Below, piece by piece: positions 27,209 to 35,917 of a DNA stretch of 64,000 bases. The notes under the pieces were generated by a model that saw only the letters and a list, made by a program, of their open reading frames with translations, was not told where the DNA came from and did no database searches. How positions within the stretch are numbered: position 1 is the stretch's first letter; the number at the start of each line of letters is the position of its first letter. Made by a program: the position numbers and the translations under genes. The stretch spans positions 51,001-115,000 of the forward strand of contig WBZZ01000953.1 in assembly GCA_019918135.1 (NCBI GenBank). Direction: 5' to 3'. The DNA comes from Paulinella micropora (Eukaryota > Cercozoa > Imbricatea > Euglyphida > Paulinellidae).

Positions 27209-28259
27209 TTTTTATATCCGCTATTATATAAGATGGAAAATTAAAAAGAAAAAAGCAAAGACGAGCAACAACTTGAAGAGTTGGAACGGCTAGGGAAGGA
27301 AATTGACCTGAAACATCAACACCATCAACATTACCAACATTTGTAATCGCAAATCCTCCCATATTTAAACTGCCCGTCATAGCCGTTGTGCCATCCTTTG
27401 CTAGTTTCGTATCAGTATATGCTTTTGTTGAAGCATCGCCGTCATAGAATGGTGCTGGAAGTCCACTTATTGCTGTCGTGCTGTTAAAATCAAAAACATT
27501 GCCCGTCAACGTTATTCCACTCCCCGTGGTAGAAGCGAGGGTTATGGACGAACCGACAATAGATAGTGGATATCCCGTTGCTCCACCTACATCTGATGAA
27601 TAAATAGAACCCGTATTATTGTTGTAATTGAAGAATAACTTCCCTGTATTTAATGGATTTGAATCTTTTATACCCAAATAAGTAGTAAATATTTTGTCCC
27701 CTGCTATGGTTTGGTCTCCTGTTAGTTTAACCACGGAACTATCCAGAACGGAAACATCAATACCATCAACATTCCCGACATTTGTTATGTTAAATCCTCC
27801 CATATTTAAATCTCCAAACATCATAGCGAGGCCATCCAATCTTAGATAAGGCGATGTCGTATTTCTCCATTGCCCTGTGCTATACATAAGCAATTGATTG
27901 CTGTTGGGTGTGCCCGTTATGACTACATCCGTTAATTTATCCAGTTCAAAATCGCTTATATAACTTGAATTTAATGTAGCAAATGAAGTATTACCCAACC
28001 CATCTGTCTTTAATACTTGATTAGCCGTGCCGTCCGCAATTGGTAAATCGTATTCATTATTAATTGAGACATAGCCTGTATCAGATATCAACAAAGAAGA
28101 GTTATTATTTCGCGATGATATTGTTATGTCGTCAGTCCTTGCTTGTATTGAGTTTGCTTCAATATGATCGCCATATAATACTCCATCAACTTCTAAATCC
28201 TCGTCTATTATCACAGAGCCGTAATAGTGATATGCCCACGGATTGCCTAAATGATTCAT
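27174..28259 (-). CDS. Fibre-like protein with GGFNITNVGNVDG repeats
   Basis: A 361-residue product from 28259. The N-terminal part has short beta-repeat words (VIIDEDLEVDGVLYGDHIEA). The unit MGGFNITNVGNVDGIDVS occurs in the middle and again, as MGGFAITNVGNVDGVDVS, near residue 310. Such repeats are usual in trimeric tail or spike fibres of algal viruses and marine phages, where they mediate attachment. The last 45 residues (after VDGVDVSG) do not resemble the rest and overlap the start of the next gene, so the authentic 3' end may be lost. Transcription shares a 77-bp AT-rich gap with the plus-strand gene at 28337. Confidence 0.7.
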   Translation of the reverse strand: MNHLGNPWAYHYYGSVIIDEDLEVDGVLYGDHIEANSIQARTDDITISSRNNNSSLLISDTGYVSINNEYDLPIADGTANQVLKTDGLGNTSFATLNSSYISDFELDKLTDVVITGTPNSNQLLMYSTGQWRNTTSPYLRLDGLAMMFGDLNMGGFNITNVGNVDGIDVSVLDSSVVKLTGDQTIAGDKIFTTYLGIKDSNPLNTGKLFFNYNNNTGSIYSSDVGGATGYPLSIVGSSITLASTTGSGITLTGNVFDFNSTTAISGLPAPFYDGDASTKAYTDTKLAKDGTTAMTGSLNMGGFAITNVGNVDGVDVSGQFPSLAVPTLQVVARLCFFLFNFPSYIIADIKNATRKTIFCVL

Positions 28260-28336
28260 ATTTAAATTCTATTATTTTATATCCAATCTTACAATATAAG
28301 ATATATATATATATATATATATTTGATCTTAAAAAA
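28260..28336. promoter_or_regulatory. Bidirectional AT-rich promoter with TA repeat
   Basis: TATAAGATATATATATATAT lies between the divergent starts at 28259 and 28337. ATATAAAA-like words face both genes. Confidence 0.5.
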
Positions 28337-28966
28337 ATGAATATATTTGGACGATCACAGGAGCAGCAGTCTATTGATACGAAAACTATCGCAATCACTG
28401 CTACCCCGACATTAACAAGAAACATTCAAAATGCTTATGTTGGCCTTGATCTTAGGTCGTGGATGGAAAGTTCAACATTCACTACTCTTTGCACGGGCGG
28501 TTATGGTAGCAAAACAATATCTAATTTAGGATATGGTTATTTCATTAAAGTTGCTTTTCGCGGGTCTTTAAATTTGCCCGCCCCGTCTGGAATAGGAACC
28601 TTTCAGTTTTGGTTTCATAAAACGGACGGAACCAAGGTTGATGATTTTTACAGCGAAGTGCTAAATTATACAACCGCCATTGAGTATAAGTCTTTTGATT
28701 GTGTATGGCTAATTCAAAGATACGGAGTTCAAATGAAAATGATATGGTTAATGACTTGTCCAAATCCCGCGGATACCACCAATAATACAACAATACGAAT
28801 TTCTGGAAATACGACTAATGAGGTTTTATTGACATATGCGACAGATGCTCCAATAACATTGGAAGTATATTATAAAACGGCATCTGCGGATTATGTATCT
28901 TTTAAACCATCATATTTTAATATTGATGTGATGAGAGACATAGCACTAACCGCCTCTTACACATGA
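28337..28966 (+). CDS. Viral-element protein of unknown family, beta-rich
   Basis: A 209-residue product from ATG 28337; the open frame upstream of it is antisense to the fibre gene. Alternating hydrophobic and polar stretches (TIAITATPTLTRNIQNAYVG, GTFQFWFHKTDGT, EVLLTYATDAPITLEVYY) suggest an all-beta structural protein, perhaps a minor capsid or fibre-associated protein. This is inference from composition and its place opposite the fibre gene. Its 3' end overlaps the convergent gene at 28957 by 10 bases, a viral level of compaction. Confidence 0.6.
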   Translation: MNIFGRSQEQQSIDTKTIAITATPTLTRNIQNAYVGLDLRSWMESSTFTTLCTGGYGSKTISNLGYGYFIKVAFRGSLNLPAPSGIGTFQFWFHKTDGTKVDDFYSEVLNYTTAIEYKSFDCVWLIQRYGVQMKMIWLMTCPNPADTTNNTTIRISGNTTNEVLLTYATDAPITLEVYYKTASADYVSFKPSYFNIDVMRDIALTASYT

Positions 28967-29619
28967 AACCTGTCATACATATATTTTAATGTCGTGAGTT
29001 TGCCCTCGTGTTGAGATAAGACATCGCGGGAAAACGTCTTATAATCTAACTTACCATATTTAAGAATAGGACGTTGGTCTGGTGGTATGTGTGCGTATCT
29101 ACTCTCATGCCATTTCTTCATATCCTCCTCGATTATGGTGCGGTCTTCCACTTTCATATACAAGAAATTAAACGGGTCTTTTGATACTTTCAAATGTGCC
29201 GTTACTATTTCATAGCAACTATACCCGCTCTCGGGCGGATTCCGCTTTGCTTTAATCGGTGTTTTCTTTTCCCTAACTGGCGCAGGTTCCTCTTTTGCTT
29301 CTAAAACTGGCATTTCTTTTTTCGCCAATTCTTCTCCTACGTTGGCCTTGATTTCGGTGATACCAGTTTCCTTCAAATCACTTTCTTTAAAAGGCGTAAA
29401 TTCTTCTGGTTCGTCATTAAAAACAACCTTCTTCAATGTATCAACGGAGGGCAATACAACTTCATTATTATCACTCTGTGGGGGTTGTTCGGGTCGGTAT
29501 TTTTCGTAAAATGCGACAATTTCAGGTTTGAGCGATTTGCTTGTTGGCAGTTTTATGTCGCTACTTAAATGAGTCCATGTTTCTATTTGACTTAGATAAT
29601 CTCCTTTGGTTGATGGCAT
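28957..29619 (-). CDS. Viral-element protein of unknown function
   Basis: A 220-residue product. I chose Met 29619 because TATATATAAC sits directly before it; the open frame to 29715 crosses the next gene's end. An acidic/Lys-rich linker (KKEMPVLEAKEEPAPVREKK) separates two better-ordered ends (SQIETWTHLSSDIKLP and CYEIVTAHLKVSKDPFNFLY). No family is recognised. Confidence 0.6.
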   Translation of the reverse strand: MPSTKGDYLSQIETWTHLSSDIKLPTSKSLKPEIVAFYEKYRPEQPPQSDNNEVVLPSVDTLKKVVFNDEPEEFTPFKESDLKETGITEIKANVGEELAKKEMPVLEAKEEPAPVREKKTPIKAKRNPPESGYSCYEIVTAHLKVSKDPFNFLYMKVEDRTIIEEDMKKWHESRYAHIPPDQRPILKYGKLDYKTFSRDVLSQHEGKLTTLKYMYDRFHV

Positions 29620-29629
29620 GTTATATATA
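29620..29629 (-). promoter_or_regulatory. TATATATAAC box abutting the ATG
   Basis: On the minus strand TATATATAAC is followed immediately by the ATG of the gene at 29619. The same arrangement precedes the primase-helicase gene. Confidence 0.55.
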
Positions 29630-29662
29630 AGCACAACAAAAAAAATCCGTTTTTTATATTGT

Positions 29663-32116
29663 TTATTCGTCATCGTCGTCATCGTCATCGTCAAAAGCCC
29701 ATTCATTATCACCATAAATAACCTTCCATTGATTTTTACACTTTTCTAATGTTGGTAAATCCACGTATCTAACTCGCGCACCTGCTTCCATCGTTTTCTT
29801 CTTTTCTACCATACTTGGCATCAGTTTTCTAAGACTAGTCCAGAAACTGACTCGCGAAGTGTGCGGGTCATTCGCATTTGCTTTATACACATCATACAAT
29901 TCTTCTTTTGAAACTTCTTCACCAAAACGAATTCTTGGAAATTGGTTTGTAATATATCCCAAGTTCAAGCAGTCCAACCACCACGTTCTCAACTTTGAAA
30001 GGGATTTCACTTTTTGTTCTCGTAGCCCCTTCGTAATGATTGTTTCGCGGTCGTTAAACTCGCTGAGGTCTCGTTCAAGAAGAAACTTCGCCAGTCGTTG
30101 CCTGTCAATAGATGTAATATCCGCAATCACTTTTCTCTTTTCGTCTGATTTCATGAGTGCCAGTTCGTCAGACACTTCAAGGACTAGCCATCGTTGCTCT
30201 GTAGTGCCCGCTGGCACTACCCATTCTTCGTTTGAAGCAAGGACTAGAAATAACATATTTTCTCGTGTTAGATTTGGTAAATATTTTTGTTTAAGAGTGA
30301 GCGTGTTTTCTGATACGAGTTTCTTAATTGTTCCCGCTCGTTCTTTATCACCACCCCAAACCATTTCGTCCATAAATACTACGATCGCTTTTGCGAGTTG
30401 CGCATTGAAATCGCCTAATATTTCTCTAACGTCGGACGGCTGGAAGTAATAATCGGCACCAATTATGTCTTTGAATATTTCAAGAATAATACCCTTACCT
30501 GCTCGTTCAGTGCTTGTCAAAACTAATGATAAGTGTAGTTTTTGCCACGGCTTTTGGTAAATGCTCGCAAACATATCAAGCACCTTTTTATATATGTCCT
30601 GACTTCCCCCACACCATCTGTTTAGGATATGTTGAAAGAATGCTTCATTTTTTTTTTCTTCTGCCGTGAAGGATTTTACTTCTTTTAATGTGTCCGCTGG
30701 GATTTCAAAACCCTTAAACAAGTTATAAAATCCTTGTTTGTCGTTATCAAAGTATGCCTTGGGGTCAAAGATTACGTCATTTACTTCGCGTCTTCTCGGG
30801 TGTGTAGTCCATATTTTATACAAATCAACAACATTCAATTTGGCGGGGTTTTTACCTAGCGCTATCCAGTCCTCTTTTGATAAGTTGGTCTTTACTCTTT
30901 TGTTTTTGAAGAATGATTCCATTGCTGATTCTGTCTTGTAGCGAAATACCTTCTTACCTTTGGAATCAACGTATTCTTCAATTATAGGCGGCTTTGCCAA
31001 GTTAGCAAAAGTGTATGATTCATTCATCCATGCCAAAGCAGTATCTATCAACTCTTTGAATTTTTCTATACTATTACATTCGCTGGCGAGTCGGCGCAGG
31101 TCATCAATCGTGTTGATATTACGGACGATGTGTGGCGATAATTCGTGAATTTTCATGCCCTTACCCTCGCAAGTGCTATCGTGGCAGTAGAAATATAGCC
31201 CGTCTCTTCTCCATACTACATAGCAATTTTCGCTTTTATTTTCTTCTCCGTTTATAATGCATACTCGTGTCCCTATGGTTTTTAAAACAAACATTCTCTG
31301 CTTTATTTCAACAATTTCAGCATTTGGTATTTTGCTGAGTATAATTTCGCGTATTTCGTCCAACGTAATATGTTGATATCGCTTCAAAGTTGTATATTCG
31401 GGAATTTTGACGTCGTAAAATGTATTGTCATCGGGGCGCATAATCAGGTAATCATCTATTTCTACATCTTGTAGCAATTTTAATGTGTTTGTTTTTGGGG
31501 TGTATGAATACGGAAGCAAAACGCGGTCGCTATCCTCTTTATGAGAGTAGATAGTGCGGAAAGCCCTGTTTTTGTTATAGACGGAAATATCAAGTATGGT
31601 TCGCAACTCAATATTCTTGTCGGCTTGTTCAAACGTGAAGCAGAGGTCGGGATAATCTTTTTCAATCACCATTTCTACATACTTCCAAAACTCTTTTTGT
31701 GTTTCGCAGTTTTTAAACACCAAGCCGTTATCGTAAGAAAAATGGCACGACATTTTACCATTCTTGCTCGCGTCCAAGTATTTGGCTTTTTTGGGATTAT
31801 ACTTCAAACCCATATTGGCAAATACATTTTCCATAAGCGTGTTCCACCGCTCATACATTTTTTCTCGTGTGATTGATAATTCATCGCCATCAATGTCGGC
31901 AAACATTCGTTGGGGTTTGTTTTCCATTAATACTTCATAGTATTGCTTTTGGTCATCGGGCGTGTTTTCAATCAATTCAATGAAATCCTCTTGGCATGGC
32001 ATAGTGGTAAATTGTTTATTCCCCCACTTGATAAGAACCGCATCTTGTGGTTTATCTCTCAGTGCTTCTTCTTGTTTGTAATACCATTGGTTGTTGGTCA
32101 GTGTCGGTGCGGTCAT
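29663..32116 (-). CDS. AEP primase-SF3 helicase fusion (D5-like replication protein)
   Basis: An 817-residue product. The N-terminal primase has MFADIDGD near 71-78 (metal DxD), SCHF near 123-126 (SxH) and DISVYNKNRAFRTIYSHK near 176-193 (motif III). This matches the herpesvirus/NCLDV-type archaeo-eukaryotic primase. A Cys/His stretch (YCHDSTCEGKG) near 320 may bind zinc. The C-terminal SF3 helicase has Walker A STERAGKGI near 537, Walker B IVVFMDEMVW near 581, motif C FLVLASNEEW near 627 and an Arg finger (TTEQRWLVLEV). The Walker A lacks the usual first Gly. The tail is poly-Asp. It would prime and unwind the element's DNA, and it is the hallmark that ties the element to polinton-like viruses and virophages. 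Confidence 0.9.
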   Translation of the reverse strand: MTAPTLTNNQWYYKQEEALRDKPQDAVLIKWGNKQFTTMPCQEDFIELIENTPDDQKQYYEVLMENKPQRMFADIDGDELSITREKMYERWNTLMENVFANMGLKYNPKKAKYLDASKNGKMSCHFSYDNGLVFKNCETQKEFWKYVEMVIEKDYPDLCFTFEQADKNIELRTILDISVYNKNRAFRTIYSHKEDSDRVLLPYSYTPKTNTLKLLQDVEIDDYLIMRPDDNTFYDVKIPEYTTLKRYQHITLDEIREIILSKIPNAEIVEIKQRMFVLKTIGTRVCIINGEENKSENCYVVWRRDGLYFYCHDSTCEGKGMKIHELSPHIVRNINTIDDLRRLASECNSIEKFKELIDTALAWMNESYTFANLAKPPIIEEYVDSKGKKVFRYKTESAMESFFKNKRVKTNLSKEDWIALGKNPAKLNVVDLYKIWTTHPRRREVNDVIFDPKAYFDNDKQGFYNLFKGFEIPADTLKEVKSFTAEEKKNEAFFQHILNRWCGGSQDIYKKVLDMFASIYQKPWQKLHLSLVLTSTERAGKGIILEIFKDIIGADYYFQPSDVREILGDFNAQLAKAIVVFMDEMVWGGDKERAGTIKKLVSENTLTLKQKYLPNLTRENMLFLVLASNEEWVVPAGTTEQRWLVLEVSDELALMKSDEKRKVIADITSIDRQRLAKFLLERDLSEFNDRETIITKGLREQKVKSLSKLRTWWLDCLNLGYITNQFPRIRFGEEVSKEELYDVYKANANDPHTSRVSFWTSLRKLMPSMVEKKKTMEAGARVRYVDLPTLEKCKNQWKVIYGDNEWAFDDDDDDDDE

Positions 32117-32124
32117 GTTATATA
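32117..32124 (-). promoter_or_regulatory. TATATAAC box abutting the primase-helicase ATG
   Basis: TATATAAC is immediately followed by the ATG at 32116. Same layout as 29620-29629. Confidence 0.55.
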
Positions 32125-32264
32125 GTCGCTCGGATATTTTTATAAAAATAAATTAATTATTCTATATATCCATATATCCATGTATATCATTGTCCTTAAT
32201 AGGTAATTAGGATTTTTTATATATCGTTATGACAAAAAAAACAATTTGTTTCTTTTCTTACTTA

Positions 32265-32816
32265 TTATCTTAGCCAAAAGGGTTTATCGTTTGTTCCACT
32301 TCTAATCTTATCCAAGCAATCGCATGGGTCAAATCCTTTAAAAGCATTACAAAGAGTGCATTGATAAAATTTCTTTTTCATACAAGATTTATGATAATAC
32401 TTGTTCCTATTTGGATATTTTTCTACAATCTTTTTTGGAATTGCCCTATTGCTATTACAATAACAACAAAATTTAATGTTCGGATTGTCAAGGGTGCGGA
32501 TGAGCAATGACAGGTCTTCGTTCATTTTATCATTCTTAAAACGCTTAATACATCCAGAGCCTAGCACCATTTCGCTCCCGTTTTTTACGTTTTTAATGAT
32601 GTAATTCTTCGTAATCTCGTGTGAGCAACAACAATATTGTTCTTCTCCTTTTTCTATACTTTCCATAAGTTTCCAGTCGGCAGTGTTCCACTTTCCATCG
32701 GGTGATAGAAATGAAACGGCATTGACTAGATTTAGAAAATAACTTCCATTCACGTAATCCAAATGGAGTCGTAAGTCTTCATACGTCCAATACGATCGGC
32801 GGTGAGAGGTGTCCAT
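32265..32816 (-). CDS. Cys-rich putative zinc-binding viral protein
   Basis: A 183-residue product. Cys/His clusters QYCCCSHEI (near 61) and KFCCYCNSN (near 115), then YYHKSC, YQCTLCNAF and DPCDCL, suggest two or three zinc sites. GSEMVLGSGCIKRF between them is a phrase I associate with small zinc proteins of large DNA viruses. The precise role is unknown; nucleic-acid binding is a reasonable guess. Start supported by the TATATAAACC box directly upstream. Confidence 0.6.
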   Translation of the reverse strand: MDTSHRRSYWTYEDLRLHLDYVNGSYFLNLVNAVSFLSPDGKWNTADWKLMESIEKGEEQYCCCSHEITKNYIIKNVKNGSEMVLGSGCIKRFKNDKMNEDLSLLIRTLDNPNIKFCCYCNSNRAIPKKIVEKYPNRNKYYHKSCMKKKFYQCTLCNAFKGFDPCDCLDKIRSGTNDKPFWLR

Positions 32817-32826
32817 GGTTTATATA
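32817..32826 (-). promoter_or_regulatory. TATATAAACC box abutting the ATG
   Basis: Minus-strand TATATAAACC directly precedes the ATG at 32816, a variant of the element's start-proximal box. Confidence 0.5.
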
Positions 32827-32857
32827 ATAGTGTATATATTTTTATATATAAAATAAA

Positions 32858-33085
32858 TTATATATTGTTTGACATACTATTGCGAAAAGCCCTTAATTCA
32901 AGTAATTCGGCTTTTTGTTTTTCGTATTTCTCCTTCCGCAATAATTTTATTCTCTCTTGATTCTTATAATAGTATGCCTTCGCATTTTCCCTATTCTTAT
33001 CAGGATGAGCCTTCAAAAATGCTTTCGCCCTTTCCCTTCTCCGTTGAACGATTTCTTCCTTGGTGAATTGAGGTGTCCTTGGCAT
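32858..33085 (-). CDS. Small Lys/Arg/Glu-rich helical protein
   Basis: A 75-residue product (MPRTPQFTKEEIVQRRRERA...). A single charged helix with the phrase NRENAKAYYYKNQERIKLL. Similar short proteins with NKE-K repeats are common in algal viruses and polinton-like elements; the larger relative at 33581 is of the same style. Probably DNA-binding. TATATATAAGAG lies 6 bases upstream of the start (33092-33103). Confidence 0.55.
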   Translation of the reverse strand: MPRTPQFTKEEIVQRRRERAKAFLKAHPDKNRENAKAYYYKNQERIKLLRKEKYEKQKAELLELRAFRNSMSNNI

Positions 33086-33177
33086 TATGTCTCTTATATA
33101 TATAATTATATTATTTTAATTATTTTAAATAGAAAATCCACTCGCGCTAGAAACGCGGAAATCGCCGTTGTGGCGAC

Positions 33178-33452
33178 TTGGACACTTGAGAGTGGTATTG
33201 AGCAGGCTAAGTGCGACGATTCGTCTTAGTATTAATAGTGTCCAAGTCTGTCCAGGGCAACCCCCCCGCGCCAGAAATTATATAAGTGTATAGTAGAGAG
33301 TATCCCCACACCTTGGAAAATTTTGAAAAAGTTAATAAAAGGTTGGACAGGTTGGACAATATAAAAATGTGTAATACGAAGAAGAATTATATAATAAATA
33401 TTGAAATTTAACGATAAAAAAGTGTCCAACCTTTAAAAAACAGGGTTGGACA
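33178..33452. other. Cluster of TTGGACA motifs in the divergent intergenic region (candidate origin)
   Basis: Exact copies lie at 33178-33184 (+), 33239-33245 (-), 33343-33349 (+), 33352-33358 (+), 33423-33429 (-) and 33446-33452 (+), with near matches such as 33249-33255. Two more exact copies are in the palindrome arms at 34295 (-) and 34648 (+). Iterated short motifs in both orientations between divergent genes of a replicating element suggest an origin or a shared regulator site. Confidence 0.5.
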
Positions 33453-33580
33453 CGGCCAACCTTGGGGCTGGCCACCAATAGGAGAAGACATTTCACCCAC
33501 CCTGCTCTTATATTCTCTCTCTCGTTTGCTCATTGAATTACATATTAAGTATTAAGCACATACTATGTATAGTATAAAGT

Positions 33581-33997
33581 ATGAGTTATACCATAGAAGA
33601 ACTAAAGGTTTTTCTAAACGCTCCCGATCCCCGACAGCAACGATACAGGGAAAGATATCAAATGAAACACAAGGAGAAGATTAAAGAACAGCGAAAAAAA
33701 TACAGGGAAAATAACAAGGAGAAGATTAAAGAACAACGAAAAAAATATAGAGAAGCAAACAAGGATAAGATAAATAAACAGCGAAGGGAATACTACACAT
33801 TAAACAAGGATAAGATTCAAGATTACCAAAAGAAATACAGAGACACTAATAAGGAAATATTAGATAAATACAAAGAAGAATATCTCAAGCAGAAAGAGGA
33901 AGAGGCAGAGAAGCAGAAAGAGGAACAGATGGAGAAAATGACGGAGGAGCAGAAAGAGGAGCAGAGAGAGAGAGGGAATCTAAAATTGAGTTTTTAA
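33581..33997 (+). CDS. Lys/Glu-rich coiled-coil repeat protein
   Basis: A 138-residue product from ATG 33581. A 13-16-residue unit of the form NKEKIKEQRKKYRE repeats at least five times, then a Glu/Lys/Gln tail. Proteins of this pattern are frequent in phycodnaviruses and polinton-like viruses; function unknown, probably nucleic-acid binding. An ATAGTATAAAGT box abuts the ATG. It is the only plus-strand gene right of the motif cluster. Confidence 0.65.
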   Translation: MSYTIEELKVFLNAPDPRQQRYRERYQMKHKEKIKEQRKKYRENNKEKIKEQRKKYREANKDKINKQRREYYTLNKDKIQDYQKKYRDTNKEILDKYKEEYLKQKEEEAEKQKEEQMEKMTEEQKEEQRERGNLKLSF

Positions 33998-34271
33998 GAC
34001 GCCTTCAATTTTGATCACATTAGCAAAATAATATCGTTATGGCTGAGCCGATGCCACCAATTTTGGTCAAAAAGGAAATTCTAGAAAATTCTATTTCCGC
34101 GAATATCACCAGCAACACCCAGTCAGATTCCTGACTGGCTGACTTTAGACCAAAATCAGAAAATTAGAATTCTGACTGGACAGGTTTTCAATGGAAGCCA
34201 TGTCTCTAATTCCGCGAGAAAATATTTTTTTTGTATGTTTTATGTGTATCCCCCCTACCCATTTTGTGGTG
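33998..34271. other. Spacer right of the last viral-type gene
   Basis: No gene is seen. AT-rich, with short imperfect palindromes such as GGAAATTCTAGAAAATTCTATTTCC-like pairing near 34075. Confidence 0.4.
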
Positions 34272-34677
34272 TGATCATTTATGTATTCGCGACTTGTCCA
34301 ACCGCAAAGTATTAAACAAGCCTTAAAAACATGAAAAACCAACATTTGACATATAGAAAACATACATAGAAAACAAAAAAGTGTCAAATTTTTAACGTAA
34401 ATTTTTCTAACTGAGCACATTAAGAGAGATTTAGACGAAAAGACACATAAACCATATACACGCAGTTTATATATATTTTTATGAAATAAAAATATGGTTT
34501 ATGTGTCTTTTCGTCTAAATCTCTCTTAATGTGCTCAGTTAGAAAAATTTACGTTAAACATTTGACACTTTTTTGTTTTCTATGTATGTTTTCTATATGT
34601 CAAATGTTGGTTTTTCATGTTTTTAAGGCTTGTTTAATACTTTGCGGTTGGACAAGTCGCGAATACATAAATGATCA
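34272..34677. repeat. Large inverted repeat: 186-bp arms, 34-base loop
   Basis: The left arm (34272-34457) and right arm (34492-34677) are complementary along their length; I noticed one mismatch. The loop is AT-rich. The arms translate into mirror-image ORFs (MCSVRKIYVK...), which I treat as an artefact. Each arm carries one TTGGACA motif. Such a structure may be a joined pair of element ends, a fold-back element, or an origin-type hairpin. Confidence 0.85.
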
Positions 34678-35915
34678 TATATATATTTTAATTATATATA
34701 TATATATATATTATATGCATATATATATTAATATATATATATGCATATATATATTATATATATATATATGTGTGTGTGTGTATTATACTTCCAATTCGAA
34801 TGTCATTACTGTGGATATTTTTTTTCATTGAACGATTTTTATCAACAATCATTGAAGAAAGCTTGCTCAAGTTTTCGTAAGCTGCTGAAAAGGAAGCATG
34901 CAAGTCTTTGTTCTCACTGACTCTACGCGTCATCTGGTTACCACTTTCCTAAGAATCTAAGTCTTACGCTTTCCGCTTATCCCTTCCCGTAGCAAGTATT
35001 CTCTCATTACCTTGAAGTTGATCGCCTTAAAAAAGTAGGCAAACATAAGTACTTGAAAAACAAAGAAGGAAAACAAGTGCCAGACTACTGGGAGAAGGGC
35101 ATGACTCTAAACTGCATCTGGTCTTGCCACGGTGGCGGCGTGACTTGTGTATATTGCTTTTTTTAAACGCTTCAGGAATCATTTTTCTCTTTTGTATCTC
35201 GTTTCACTTCTCCCAGTGCTTCAATTTGCTATTTTCGGTATCTCGATTCATTTTTCTCTTTTGTACCTGTACGGTAATCGTCGCTTCTTTTTTCCCAGTG
35301 TCAGTCACTGGCACTCTTATTACTAATACTAATATTATCCCTATATACTCACCTTATTATAATACTATTTTTTCTTTTTCTTTTTCTTTTAGCTTCACTC
35401 TTTTTCTCAGAGCATACGGAGTCACCTTTCCTTCTAGCTTTCCTTCTCACACTTCATATTTACGCAAACACTCAGCCTCAGCTGAGTGGGAAACTCATGT
35501 AAGTCTTGACTAACCCCCTGCAAGGAAATTACCAACCGGCATTAACTTGAATATACACACAGCTGTGGCATTAGACCCCGAAACATTTCCGAGATTTGGG
35601 AAGTTTACAAAAAGACTCTGGATTGTTCAATTCCAGTTTATTCAGTATACTTGCCGCACTGCATGACAGACTATTTGTCCCTTGAAGTTGCCAATAACTG
35701 TTCTAATGATATAATATCCGATGATCCGTGACAGTCACGTATATAATGTTACAATAGTAGGATATTTAATGAACAGATAACTGTTACTAACGATATGAAG
35801 ACTGAGGAATACCTAAAGTAGGGACTCCATAATCTCCAGACCAAGGATAACCGACAGACCGGACTGAACGATCAGTATTTCAGTTGAATCGGTTTCCGCC
35901 ACCGCACGCCTGAAA
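34678..35915. other. AT-rich noncoding region
   Basis: (AT)n and GT repeats fill 34678-34790. The rest to 35.9 kb shows no ORF with recognisable protein features, and I see no repeat structure in it. Confidence 0.5.
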
Positions 35916-35917
35916 AT

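Noticed and set aside
26865-33997. A complete virophage or polinton
   Set aside because: No capsid, packaging ATPase, protease, integrase or polymerase is visible, no terminal repeats were found, and the left end is cut inside a gene.
34145-34831. Mirror ORFs starting MCSVRKIYVK in the palindrome arms
   Set aside because: Identical because the arms are inverted copies. No homology features and AT-rich background.
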